Source: Oscillospiraceae bacterium
GTDB taxonomy: Bacteria > Bacillota > Clostridia > Oscillospirales > Acutalibacteraceae
Direction: 5' to 3'
DNA length: 64,000 bases
NCBI GenBank assembly: GCA_910574995.1
Contig: CAJTCS010000005.1
Span: forward strand, 124,001 to 188,000
Below the pieces are notes generated by a model. It had not been told where the DNA came from, made no database searches, and saw only the letters and a list, made by a program, of their open reading frames with translations. A program made the position numbers and the translations under genes. This document shows, one piece after another, positions 1-8,541 of this stretch. Within the stretch, counting starts at the first letter, position 1. Each line of letters begins with the position of its first letter.

Positions 1-1
1 T

Positions 2-105
2 AATCTACCTTTCTTGGAAATCGCAAATATCATGGGATTGTATTTTGAAAAAAGAAATAATATTTGGCATTTGCAATCCTATGATCCTAGAATCACGATA
101 GAATA
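2..105 (+). other. Possible 3' end of a CDS cut by the window edge
   Basis: Frame 2 is open from the window edge to a TAA at 103-105 and would give about 34 residues ending in RITIE. The composition looks protein-like, but there is no recognisable motif and the stretch is too short to assign. The hairpin at 122-155 follows it, which would fit a gene end. It could equally be non-coding. Confidence 0.2.
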
Positions 106-121
106 AATAACTAACATATAT

Positions 122-155
122 AGTCGAGAGGTTTTTTACATAGATCCCCTCGACT
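122..155. repeat. Inverted repeat, possible terminator hairpin
   Basis: AGTCGAG at the left pairs with CTCGACT at the right; a further GG/CC pair lies inside, and the loop is T-rich. No clean T-run follows on either strand, so terminator function is uncertain. The rest of 1-270 shows nothing else I can support. Confidence 0.4.
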
Positions 156-269
156 ATTCCTATCTAAAGCCTTGTTGAAATCAGGAAAATTATAAGCCGC
201 TCTCTTGAGGCAGCCATACACCCTTACACAAAAGCGCATACGGGTACGGTCTTCGAAGGAGAAGTAACA

Positions 270-989
270 CTATTCATACAAATTCATATATTGCGACAAC
301 CGCTCCTTTACATATTCAGCAACCATCTGAACCATAACTCCCGGGTTATCATCCCGATAGTAGCTGTCAAAGACTTCATAATACCGTCTGCGGTCTGCGA
401 ACTTCACGCTGATAGGTGGATAACCGTTCTGCATAAGGAACAGATTGAGTATCAAACGGCCCGTGCGCCCATTTCCATCCACAAAGGGATGGATACCCTC
501 GAATTTCAGATGAAACAGAGCTGCGCTCTCAACAGGGTGCAGCTTTTCATTTCAAAACTCTTCGACAAGTTTCTCCATCTGCTCCGGCACCAGATAAGGC
601 TCCGGTGGCGTGTGGTATGCGCCCATGATTCTGACTGGAATCCGGCGGTAAATCCCGCGATCTTCGGGCCTGTCCATCAAGACCAACGTGTGTATCTGTT
701 TGATAATGCTTTCAGAAAACGGAACCTGTTCCTCAACCAATTTCTCAACGTAGTGAAATGCGTCCCTGTGCCCTACCGCTTCTAAATGGTCTTTCAAGGG
801 CTTGCGGTCAATGGTGATACCCTCCAGCACAAGAGCGGTTTCCTGCAAAGTCAGAGTGTTCCCCTCAATGGCATTAGAGTTGTATGTGTACTCGACTAGG
901 AACTCGTCTTTCAGCCGCTGCACTTCTCCGGGAGTGAGTGGGCGGTGCTTATCCAATTCAGCTTTCAGATCGTCTATATGGGAAAACAT
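270..989 (-). pseudogene. Fic-family AMPylase gene split by one in-frame TGA
   Basis: Fic proteins transfer AMP or related groups onto target hydroxyls. The reading frame from the ATG at 989 is continuous to the stop at 270 (240 codons) except for one TGA at 552-554, codon 146. The N-terminal part carries an inhibitory-helix motif, SNAIEG near residues 38-43. The catalytic loop [12 protein letters not shown] lies about 20 codons after the TGA, so the premature product lacks the active site. The start follows an AGGAGG with 8 bases spacing. A point nonsense mutation in an otherwise intact gene is the simplest reading; readthrough or reinitiation at an internal ATG near 482 cannot be excluded. 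Base composition is more AT-rich than the main chromosome, in keeping with an accessory origin. Confidence 0.8.
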
Positions 990-1225
990 AGGATGAGCCT
1001 CCTACATAGCTTTTTCTTGCTTACAAGTGTACCATATCCCCAGGGCAATAGCAAGAGATAATCACTACATAGCCGTCTGTTTCGCTGCGGGCGGCTAATT
1101 TACTGGAAAGATTAACTATTAAATGTCAACCCCAAAAATGAAGGATGGAGGGAAAAGACAGACGGTCGAAAAAGGGTATAGCAAAGCAGAGGTCCAGAAG
1201 GACCCCGGCTAGCTATTGAGGGGAA

Positions 1226-1999
1226 TCAAATCACTGGGCAATAAGGCTGTCTGGATTTCTCCAGAGCGAAGATGAGCCGTACCAGCTTCTTGGCAGCATG
1301 GGATAAGGCTACGTTGTAATGCTTCCCTTCAGCCCGTTTCTTGGCAAGGTAAGCGGCAAAGGCAGGGTCCCAGTGGCAGACGTATTTGGCCGCGTTGTAA
1401 AGGGCGTAGCGTAAGTACCGTGAGCCTCGTTTCTCCATGTGGGGATAGCAGTTTTTAAGCTGCCCGGACTGGTAGGTAGAGGGGGACATCCCGGCATAGG
1501 CCAGCAGTTTGTCGGGGGAGTCAAACCGGGAGAAGTCACCGACCTCGGCCAGGATCATGGCGCCCATGCGGTATCCGATTCCGGGAATCGTGGTAATGGG
1601 AGAGTGCAGTTTATCCATGATCGTCTGGATCGCGGTTTCGATTTCTTCGATTTCAGCATCCAGTTCCCGGATGAGGCGGATTGTGTGCTGCAATTCCAAG
1701 GACTTGGCAGGCATCCTGGAGCCAATGGAGTGTCTGGCGGCATCGCGGATCTCCACAGCCATATCCCTCCCATAGCGGCCCTTGGAGGCATCTGCCAGCA
1801 TGAACTTCAACCGGGTAAGATTGGCCGCTGCAATCTGTTCTGCCCCAGGAAACTCCTCCAAAAGGGCATATACAGAGGCTGCGTGGAGGGAGGATATCAG
1901 CTTCTCCAGCTCCGGGAACAGGATACACACCAGTCTGGAAACGGACGTTTTCAATTTAGCCCGTTCTTTTACCCTGTCAAAACGGTATCTGGTCAGTGA
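1226..1999 (-). pseudogene. IS110-family transposase, 5'-truncated
   Basis: IS110 transposases combine an N-terminal RuvC-like DEDD domain with a C-terminal domain carrying a conserved serine. Only the C-terminal part remains here: a coiled region, then TTIPGIGYRMGAMILAEVGDF, then the AYAGMSPSTYQSG segment that holds the conserved serine, then a His-rich end. The frame is open back to about 1999 with family-like residues (LTRYRFDRVKERAKLK) before the first ATG at 1954, so about 257 codons survive of the roughly 400 expected. The missing 5' end lies exactly where parB stops, showing that an insertion and deletion joined the two. Without the RuvC-like domain the element should be immobile. A short hairpin at 1190-1203 lies just past the stop. 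Confidence 0.85.
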
Positions 2000-2681
2000 C
2001 TATAGCTTCAAGCAGGGTGTATTGCTGTCCCTCGGTGAGATAAGAGATTTCCACCGCAGGGCGAAACGCTATCTGGCGTTCATCTACCATTTGCAGGATT
2101 TCGGGTACAAGCTCGGTTAGGCGGATATAGCGGCGTATCTGGTCTTGGCTTTCCCCGACAAGCTCACCTAATTTCTCACGGGAAGTTTTGTTTTCCGACT
2201 TCTGTGCCACTGGCACAGAAGTTAAATCGCTCCTTTGTCCCTGCCTGTTCATTGCTTCAAGCCGCATCTTATACGCAAAGGCTTTCTCACTCGGCAGAAT
2301 GGCAGAGCGTTGGAGATTGCTTTCCACCATGACGATAATCGCTTCGTCACGGGTCAATTCCTTAACCTCGCATTTCAGCGTTTCAAGCCCTGCAAGCTCG
2401 CAAGCCTTTTTCCGCCTGTGACCGCTGATAAGCTCATACCGCCCGTCCTCTTTGAGCCGAACGGTAGCAGGTGTCATTACACCGCTTCGCTTGATGCTAT
2501 CGACAAGCTGCTCCATGTCCTCGTCCATTAAGACCTTGAACGGGTGGTCTGGGAACTCGTCAATCTCCGCAATGGGAATGTCCCGTATCTTGCTTAGTGC
2601 CGCTTCTTCACGGCTCTGGTCTGTTTCAAACAGGTCATCGTATGCGGTCAGCTCGATTTTGGTTTCTCTGCTTCTCGCCAA
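1977..2681 (-). CDS. parB: ParB-like partition protein, C-terminally truncated
   Basis: ParB proteins bind a centromere-like site and CTP and work with ParA to segregate plasmids or integrative elements. Visible features are the ParB/Srx domain with the LISGHRRKKACELAG box, followed by a KorB-type helix-turn-helix region (REKLGELVGESQDQIRRYIRL). The start is taken as TTG at 2681 because an AGGAGG lies 9 bases upstream; it overlaps parA by 47 bases in another frame. The protein ends in DQIPF at the junction with the IS110 remnant, so the usual C-terminal dimerisation region is missing. Partition is probably no longer functional. Its mobile-element type is inferred from its neighbours. Confidence 0.8.
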   Translation of the reverse strand: MARSRETKIELTAYDDLFETDQSREEAALSKIRDIPIAEIDEFPDHPFKVLMDEDMEQLVDSIKRSGVMTPATVRLKEDGRYELISGHRRKKACELAGLETLKCEVKELTRDEAIIVMVESNLQRSAILPSEKAFAYKMRLEAMNRQGQRSDLTSVPVAQKSENKTSREKLGELVGESQDQIRRYIRLTELVPEILQMVDERQIAFRPAVEISYLTEGQQYTLLEAIVTDQIPF

Positions 2682-3513
2682 GCTCTGCCACCTCCTTTCC
2701 GAACTGCTCATAAGCTGCGGCTACCTTGCCGCCTTTGTCGTAGGCAAAAATGCTCTTTCCCTCTGCGGTGGCTTCTACTGCACGGATGGAATGGGGTATC
2801 TGGGTATCAAACACCTTGATTTTCTGTCCGTAGGCACTCCTTACCGTAGCGGTGATTTCCTTGGAGATATTCGTGTGGGGCATTACCATCGTCATAAGGA
2901 TGCCGTCAATCCGCAAAGGGGGATTGATTTGCCGTCTGACTTTCGACAGGTCGCGAAGCAAACAGCTCAAGAGTTCGTTTACAAAACGAACTCTTCGCCT
3001 TCTGGCAGAAAGATAGTGGGGCTGCGTAGGGATAACCACGCTGTCAGCCGCCGTCAGTGCGTTGATTGTCAGCATACCCAAACTCGGCATACAGTCCACG
3101 AGAACATAGTCATAATTCTTTTTGACCTCGTTCACGCATGGTTTTAATAGTTGGCAGTTGCCAACTATTGCACACATTTCACGGCTTATGGCGTTAATCA
3201 GCCTTACTTCCAAGCCCGACTGCTCAATGTTGGACGGTAACAGGTCAACGCCCTCGCCGTGGTGCAGGATGCCTTGCGTTACATCAACGGATTTATCGTC
3301 TATGATGTCCTGCATGATGGTAGAGAGCGTGACGGATAAATCGTCTGGTCTGTTATAGCCGAGGGACATGGTTAGATTTGCCTGTGCATCAGCGTCAATG
3401 AGCAGGACTTTCTTGCCCTGTTGTGCCAGACTTACGCCCAGATTGACCGCCGTGGTGGTTTTGCCGACACCGCCTTTCTGATTGGTCAGAGCGATTACTT
3501 TGCAATTTGACAT
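2635..3513 (-). CDS. parA: ParA-family partition ATPase
   Basis: This is a deviant-Walker P-loop ATPase that acts on DNA with ParB. The start at 3513 puts the Walker box QKGGVGKTTT at residues 12-21 and has a strong AGGAGG upstream; longer in-frame starts would add unsupported residues. Also visible are LIDADAQ (Walker A') and LVDCMPSLG (Walker B). At 292 residues it is typical for Soj/ParA of conjugative elements. It is preceded by a decayed small gene and a terminator, and overlaps parB. The gene itself looks intact, but its partner is truncated, so the module is likely a relic of an integrative element or plasmid. Confidence 0.9.
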   Translation of the reverse strand: MSNCKVIALTNQKGGVGKTTTAVNLGVSLAQQGKKVLLIDADAQANLTMSLGYNRPDDLSVTLSTIMQDIIDDKSVDVTQGILHHGEGVDLLPSNIEQSGLEVRLINAISREMCAIVGNCQLLKPCVNEVKKNYDYVLVDCMPSLGMLTINALTAADSVVIPTQPHYLSARRRRVRFVNELLSCLLRDLSKVRRQINPPLRIDGILMTMVMPHTNISKEITATVRSAYGQKIKVFDTQIPHSIRAVEATAEGKSIFAYDKGGKVAAAYEQFGKEVAELGEKQRNQNRADRIR

Positions 3514-3590
3514 GGGTGCGTCCTCCTTTCGCATAAATTTAGCCGCTTTGTCAAGGCGGCTATGTAACTGTGCCAGAGGACGCAGGACGC

Positions 3591-3633
3591 AAAAAAGCCG
3601 CTTACTCTTAAAATCCATAAGAATAAGCGGCTT
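3591..3633 (-). terminator. Rho-independent terminator upstream of parA
   Basis: On the minus strand AAGCCGCTTA pairs with TAAGCGGCTT around an AT-rich loop and is followed by a T-run. It sits between the decayed small gene and parA, so it could terminate or attenuate transcription coming from the promoter at 3853-3881. Confidence 0.7.
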
Positions 3634-3647
3634 CATAAAGATGTGCC

Positions 3648-3826
3648 TTAGACATATTCAATTTTTACTCTCTTGACGGAGGCATTGGCTACCTTGAAGA
3701 TAAGCTCGTCAACGCAGTCCCATATTTGCCCTGCTGTATGAGCTGATTTTTCAACTCCACAAGGCTATGTAAAAGTAATGATTTTTCCCTGCTGTCTACA
3801 TATAAGTGTGTTTTCTTTTCCCTCAT
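3648..3826 (-). pseudogene. Small mobile-element protein, frameshifted
   Basis: From ATG 3826 the frame reads MREKKTHLYVDSREKSLLLH and runs on to LIQQGKYG before it is thrown out of frame. One base shift restores a continuation reading DCVDELIFKVANASVKRVKI and ending in EYV at 3648. The two halves together resemble a small conserved protein of about 60 residues found beside parA in integrative elements of Firmicutes (recalled, not searched). A one-base deletion near the junction is the simplest cause. Confidence 0.55.
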
Positions 3827-3852
3827 ACCGTCCACCATCCTTTCTTGGCTTC

Positions 3853-3881
3853 ATTATAATTAAAGACGGCTTGATATTCAA
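3853..3881 (-). promoter_or_regulatory. Sigma-A-like promoter for the parA region
   Basis: On the minus strand TTGAAT is followed by 17 bases and TATAAT. It points into the decayed small gene and parA/parB. Confidence 0.7.
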
Positions 3882-3896
3882 AGATGCAAACGAGTG

Positions 3897-3936
3897 AAAA
3901 AAATAAGCGTACCACTATTTCTAATGATACGCTTAT
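3897..3936 (-). terminator. Rho-independent terminator
   Basis: On the minus strand ATAAGCGTA pairs with TACGCTTAT and is followed by a run of T. It lies 14 bases after the stop of the remnant ending at 3950. Confidence 0.75.
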
Positions 3937-3949
3937 CCTAATTCAGTTC

Positions 3950-4078
3950 TTAATCAAGGTCGATATATACCGTTACGGTAGTTTCTCTCCATTGATTTTT
4001 CCTTACATACTGTCCGTTAGCCTTTCGGTAAGCTGCCGCCTGCTCGAAAGATAGCGGTAATTCAAAGGAAAGAGAACT
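3950..4078 (-). pseudogene. C-terminal remnant of an unrecognised protein
   Basis: An open frame directly after the ppdK stop encodes about 40 residues of the type SLSFELPLSFEQAAAYRKAN and on to VTVYIDLD, then a stop and a good terminator. No start codon with a ribosome site belongs to it, because the upstream part would lie inside ppdK in another frame. It looks like the 3' end of a mobile-element gene whose 5' part was lost when it was joined to the chromosome. I do not recognise the family. The boundary at about 4078 is inferred. Confidence 0.4.
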
Positions 4079-4079
4079 C

Positions 4080-6710
4080 CTACCTACTTTTGATAGCCGC
4101 CTGTGCAGCAGCCAAACGTGCAATCGGCACACGGTAGGGAGAGCAAGAAACGTAAGTCAGGCCCACATTATGGCAGAATTCGATAGTGGTGGGGTCGCCG
4201 CCATGCTCGCCACAGATGCCCAGGACGATATCCTTGCGCACAGACTTGCCCTTCTCGGCAGCCAGCTTCACCAGCTGGCCCACGCCCTCCTGGTCCAAAC
4301 GGGCAAAGGGGTCGTTCTCATAGATCTTGTTCTCATAGTAAGAGGTCAAGAACTTGCCCGCGTCGTCGCGGCTGAAGCCGAAAGTCATCTGGGTCAGGTC
4401 GTTGGTGCCAAAGCTGAAGAACTCGGCCTCTTCAGCAATCTTGTCGGCGGTCAAAGCCGCGCGGGGGATCTCGATCATGGTGCCTACCTTATACTGCAGG
4501 TCAGCGCCAGCCTCGGCAATAATGCGGTCGGCGGTCTCCACCACGGTCTTCTTCACGAACTTGAGCTCCTTAACCTCGCCAACCAGCGGGATCATGATCT
4601 CAGGCACAATGTGCCAATCGGGATGGGCCTTGTTCACGTTGATAGCAGCCTTGATAACAGCCTCGGTCTGCATCTCGGCGATTTCAGGATAGGTGACGGC
4701 CAGGCGGCAGCCACGGTGGCCCATCATGGGGTTGAACTCGTGCAGGCCGGAGATAATGGCCTTGATGTCCTCCACACTCTTGCCCTGGGTCTGCGCCAGC
4801 AGCTCGATGTCCTTTTCCTCCGTGGGGACGAACTCGTGCAGCGGGGGATCCAGGAAGCGGATGTTTACATGCTTGCCCTCAAGAGCCTCGTACAGCTTCT
4901 CAAAGTCGCCCTGCTGCATAGGCTCCAGCTTGGCCAAAGCGGCCTTGCGCTGCTCTACAGTATCCGAGCAGATCATCTCACGGATAGCCGCGATACGGTC
5001 CGGCTCGAAGAACATATGCTCGGTACGGCACAGGCCAATGCCCTCGGCGCCAAAGGCCACAGCCTGTTTAGCGTCGGCGGGGGTATCGGCGTTGGTGCGC
5101 ACCTGCAGGGTGCGGTACTTGTCAGAGAGCTCCATAATACGGCCAAAGTAGCCGCCCTCGGTAGAAGCGGGCACAGTGGGGATGGCCTCCCCGTAAATGT
5201 TGCCGGTGGTGCCGTCCAGGGAGATATAGTCGCCCTCTACATAGGTGCGGCCATTAAGCTCAAACTTCTTGTTGGCCTCGTCCATCTTGATAGCGCCGCA
5301 GCCGGATACGCAGCAAGTGCCCATGCCGCGGGCCACAACAGCGGCGTGGCTGGTCATACCGCCGCGCACAGTGAGGATGCCCTGGGAATAATGCATGCCC
5401 TCGATATCCTCGGGGGAGGTCTCCAGGCGCACCAGAACCACTTTTTCGCCGGCCTTGCCCTGCTCCACAGCGTCCTCCGCCGTGAAAACGATCTTGCCGC
5501 AAGCAGCGCCAGGGGAAGCGGCCAAAGCGGAAGCCACAGGGGTGGCAGCCTTCAAAGCGGCGGCGTCAAACTGGGGATGCAGCAAAGCGTCCAGCTGCTT
5601 AGCTTCCAGCATCAGCAGTGCCTCTTCCTCGGTCTTCATGCCCTCGTCGATCAGGTCGCAGGCAATCTTGATGGCAGCGGCGGCGGTACGCTTGCCGTTA
5701 CGGGTCTGCAGCATGAACAGCTTCTCATGCTCAACGGTAAACTCCATGTCCTGCATGTCATGGTAATGGTCTTCCAGGGTCTTGCAAACCTCCTGGAACT
5801 GTTTGAACGCGGCGGGGAACTTCTCCTCCATCTGGGCAATGGGCATGGGAGTACGCACGCCGGCCACCACGTCTTCGCCCTGGGCATTGGTCAGGAACTC
5901 GCCCATCAGCTTTTTCTCGCCGGTAGCGGGGTCGCGGGTAAAGGCCACGCCGGTGCCGCAGTCGTCGCCCATGTTGCCGAAAGCCATCATCTGCACGTTG
6001 ACAGCGGTGCCCCAAGAGTAGGGGATCTCGTTCTGCATACGGTAGTAGTTGGCGCGGGGGTTGTCCCAAGAGCGGAACACGGCTTTCACTGCGCCCATCA
6101 GCTGTTCCTTGGGGTCGGTGGGGAAGTCGGAGCCGATCTTCTGCTTGTACTCAGCCTTGAACTGCTCGGCCAACTCTTTCAGGTCGTCCGCAGTCAGTTC
6201 GGTGTCCTGGGTAACGCCCTTCTTTTCCTTCATCTGGTCGATGAGCTCTTCGAAGTACTTCTTGCCCACTTCCATAACCACGTCGGAATACATCTGGATG
6301 AAACGGCGGTAGCAGTCATAGGCCCAGCGGGGATTGCCGGAAGCTTTGGCCATATACTCCACAACTTCCTCGTTGATGCCCAGGTTCAGGATGGTGTCCA
6401 TCATGCCGGGCATGGAAGCGCGGGCGCCGGAACGGACAGAAACCAGCAGGGGGTTCTCCTTGTCGCCGAACTTCTTGCCGGTGATCTCCTCCATCTTGCC
6501 TACATACTCCATAATCTCGGCCTGGATGCCCTCATTGATGCTCCGGCCGTCCTCATAATACTGGGTGCAGGCTTCCGTGCTGATGGTGAAGCCCTGGGGC
6601 ACGGGCAGGCCCAGCTTTGTCATTTCCGCCAGGTTTGCGCCCTTGCCGCCAAGGAGCTCCCGCATGGAGCCGTCGCCTTCGCTGAACAGATACACATACT
6701 TGTGGCTCAT
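4080..6710 (-). CDS. ppdK: Pyruvate, phosphate dikinase
   Basis: This enzyme interconverts pyruvate, ATP and phosphate with phosphoenolpyruvate, AMP and PPi in the cytoplasm. Its 876 residues match the family. The N-terminal nucleotide-binding domain begins with LLGGKGANLAEMTKLGLPVP. The phosphohistidine domain has the signature GGMTSHAAVVARGMG. The C-terminal PEP/pyruvate barrel has GMIEIPRAAL-type and LGICGEHGGDP motifs, the latter with the catalytic Cys. The start is the ATG at 6710, with GGAGG 9 bases upstream; an in-frame TTG 9 bases earlier is not needed. It lies downstream of the oxaloacetate decarboxylase genes on the same strand, which fits a shared role at the pyruvate/PEP/oxaloacetate node. 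Its 3' end touches the mobile-element debris. Confidence 0.97.
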   Translation of the reverse strand: MSHKYVYLFSEGDGSMRELLGGKGANLAEMTKLGLPVPQGFTISTEACTQYYEDGRSINEGIQAEIMEYVGKMEEITGKKFGDKENPLLVSVRSGARASMPGMMDTILNLGINEEVVEYMAKASGNPRWAYDCYRRFIQMYSDVVMEVGKKYFEELIDQMKEKKGVTQDTELTADDLKELAEQFKAEYKQKIGSDFPTDPKEQLMGAVKAVFRSWDNPRANYYRMQNEIPYSWGTAVNVQMMAFGNMGDDCGTGVAFTRDPATGEKKLMGEFLTNAQGEDVVAGVRTPMPIAQMEEKFPAAFKQFQEVCKTLEDHYHDMQDMEFTVEHEKLFMLQTRNGKRTAAAAIKIACDLIDEGMKTEEEALLMLEAKQLDALLHPQFDAAALKAATPVASALAASPGAACGKIVFTAEDAVEQGKAGEKVVLVRLETSPEDIEGMHYSQGILTVRGGMTSHAAVVARGMGTCCVSGCGAIKMDEANKKFELNGRTYVEGDYISLDGTTGNIYGEAIPTVPASTEGGYFGRIMELSDKYRTLQVRTNADTPADAKQAVAFGAEGIGLCRTEHMFFEPDRIAAIREMICSDTVEQRKAALAKLEPMQQGDFEKLYEALEGKHVNIRFLDPPLHEFVPTEEKDIELLAQTQGKSVEDIKAIISGLHEFNPMMGHRGCRLAVTYPEIAEMQTEAVIKAAINVNKAHPDWHIVPEIMIPLVGEVKELKFVKKTVVETADRIIAEAGADLQYKVGTMIEIPRAALTADKIAEEAEFFSFGTNDLTQMTFGFSRDDAGKFLTSYYENKIYENDPFARLDQEGVGQLVKLAAEKGKSVRKDIVLGICGEHGGDPTTIEFCHNVGLTYVSCSPYRVPIARLAAAQAAIKSR

Positions 6711-6941
6711 TGGTATCAACCTCCAAAATAATGTTCAACCGGACGTAAACCTCCGGGTGACAGCGATGCTGACCGTACAGGCAGGCAAAAAAAGCCTGTC
6801 CACACGGGCTGCTACCAGAATTATACCAAATAAATACGGAAAATACCAGTGCAATTGGCAAGAATTTGAAAAAAATTTGTACGGCAAACGGCGGCATGAC
6901 CGAAGCCATGCCGCCGCATCCTGTCTTCCTTATAGCTTTTT

Positions 6942-8414
6942 TTAGAAGTTGCCGTTGGTCAGGTCCTCCACCACCAGGGTGCGGGGAGAGTTGTCCGCCG
7001 GGGCGGCGGGCTTTGCCGCAGCCGGGGCGGCCGCAGGGGCCGGGGCTGCCTCCCGCTTCTCGGGATGGTCGCGCCAATCCAAGAACTTGCTGGCAACCTG
7101 TTGGAACAGGGCGTAGCTAAGCACGTCCTCCTCACAGTGGCCGATGCCCTTTTCCTTGCATTCGGCCCGCAGCTTATCCATTTCAGGCTCCAGCTGGTCG
7201 GCAGGGCGGCAGGTGATAATCTCCGCGTCGCCAATGGCCTTTTTACGCACTTCCTCATTCACAGGGGCGGGCAGCTGGCCATATTCGCCCCGCAGCAGGC
7301 CCTTGGACTCCTTTGTGACCATTTTATAACGTTCGCCGGAAAGCACGTTCAAAACGGCCTGAGAACCCACGATCTGGCTGGTGGGCGTTACCAGCGGGGG
7401 ATAACCAAAGTCCTCGCGGACGCGGGGCACCTCAGCCAGCACGTCGTAATACTTGTTCTCGGCGTTGGCCTGCTTCAGCTGGGAGATCAGGTTGCTAAGC
7501 ATACCGCCGGGAACCTGGTACAGCAGCGTATTCACGTCCACCTTCAGCACCTTGGGGTTGATGTCCAGCTTCTCGGCCACGCCCCGGAAATGAGCGGCTG
7601 CCTCGGACAGCTTCTCCATATCCAGGCCAGTGTCACGGCTGGTCCCCCGCAGGGTGGCCACCATAGCTTCTGTGGCGGGCTGAGAGGTGCCGTTTGCCAG
7701 GGGGGACAGGGCGCAGTCTACAATATCTACGCCGGCCTGGGCGGCCATCAGGTTGGTCATGTCGCCAGTGCCGGTGGTGTTGTGGGTGTGCAGGTGGATG
7801 GGCACGCCTACGTTCTCCTTCAGCTTCTTTACCAGGGAGTATGCGTCATATGGCAGCAGCAAGTTTGCCATGTCCTTGATGCAGATGGTGTCGGCGCCCA
7901 TCTTCTCCAGCTGCATGGAGAGCTTCACAAAATACTCTTCGTTGTGCACGGGGCTCTTGGTATAGCTAATGGCAACCTCGGCCAGGCCGCCGTACTCTTT
8001 TACATACTTCACAGCCGCCTGTACGTTCCGGGGGTCGTTCAGCGCGTCAAAAATACGCACCACATCAATGCCGTTTTCGATAGACTTCTTCACAAAGGCC
8101 TCTACCACGTCGTCGGCATAGTGCCGGTAGCCCAACAGGTTCTGGCCGCGCAGCAGCATTTGCAGCTTGGTATGGGGCAGGCCCTTTTTCAGGGTGCGCA
8201 AACGCTCCCAGGGGTCTTCGTTCAAAAAGCGCATGCACACGTCGAAGGTGGCGCCGCCCCAGCACTCTAGGGACCAAAAGCCAATGCTGTCCAACAGGGG
8301 CAGAACAGGCTCCATGTCTTCAATGCGCATGCGGGTAGCCGCCTGGGACTGGTGGGCGTCGCGCAGGATGGTATCCATGATCTTCAGGGGATTCTTAGCC
8401 ATAGTGCTATTCAT
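6942..8414 (-). CDS. oadA: Oxaloacetate decarboxylase alpha subunit (carboxyltransferase)
   Basis: This is the carboxyltransferase subunit, moving the carboxyl group of oxaloacetate to biotin and releasing pyruvate. The N-terminal HMGL-like TIM barrel carries DTILRDAHQS, LECWGGATFD and the metal-binding HLHTHNTTG; a PYC/OADA conserved domain follows. The C-terminus is a short Ala/Pro linker ending in LTNGNF with no EAMKM biotin site, because the biotin domain is encoded separately at 9748-10101. It is 490 residues. The gene is last of the decarboxylase set, 127 bases after oadB. Methylmalonyl-CoA-specific or pyruvate carboxylase 5S relatives look similar, so substrate is inferred from the subunit set. 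Confidence 0.92.
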   Translation of the reverse strand: MNSTMAKNPLKIMDTILRDAHQSQAATRMRIEDMEPVLPLLDSIGFWSLECWGGATFDVCMRFLNEDPWERLRTLKKGLPHTKLQMLLRGQNLLGYRHYADDVVEAFVKKSIENGIDVVRIFDALNDPRNVQAAVKYVKEYGGLAEVAISYTKSPVHNEEYFVKLSMQLEKMGADTICIKDMANLLLPYDAYSLVKKLKENVGVPIHLHTHNTTGTGDMTNLMAAQAGVDIVDCALSPLANGTSQPATEAMVATLRGTSRDTGLDMEKLSEAAAHFRGVAEKLDINPKVLKVDVNTLLYQVPGGMLSNLISQLKQANAENKYYDVLAEVPRVREDFGYPPLVTPTSQIVGSQAVLNVLSGERYKMVTKESKGLLRGEYGQLPAPVNEEVRKKAIGDAEIITCRPADQLEPEMDKLRAECKEKGIGHCEEDVLSYALFQQVASKFLDWRDHPEKREAAPAPAAAPAAAKPAAPADNSPRTLVVEDLTNGNF

Positions 8415-8541
8415 CGCCTTCCTTTCTCATGATTACAGCGCCTTGCGGCTGGGGGCCTCCCCTGGCCGCAAAGCACCGGTTCTATAGCAGATGGTAAGCG
8501 CAGCGCAGGGCTACGCGGCTTAGGTCTAGCAGCACGCTGGC

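Noticed and set aside
552-554. UGA recoding (Trp or selenocysteine) in the Fic gene
   Set aside because: TGA ends several normal genes here (for example mutY and parB), no selenocysteine-type element was seen, and the family needs no residue of that kind at this position.
4170-6731. An 853-codon open frame opposite ppdK
   Set aside because: Same reason; ppdK has all catalytic motifs and a ribosome site on the minus strand.
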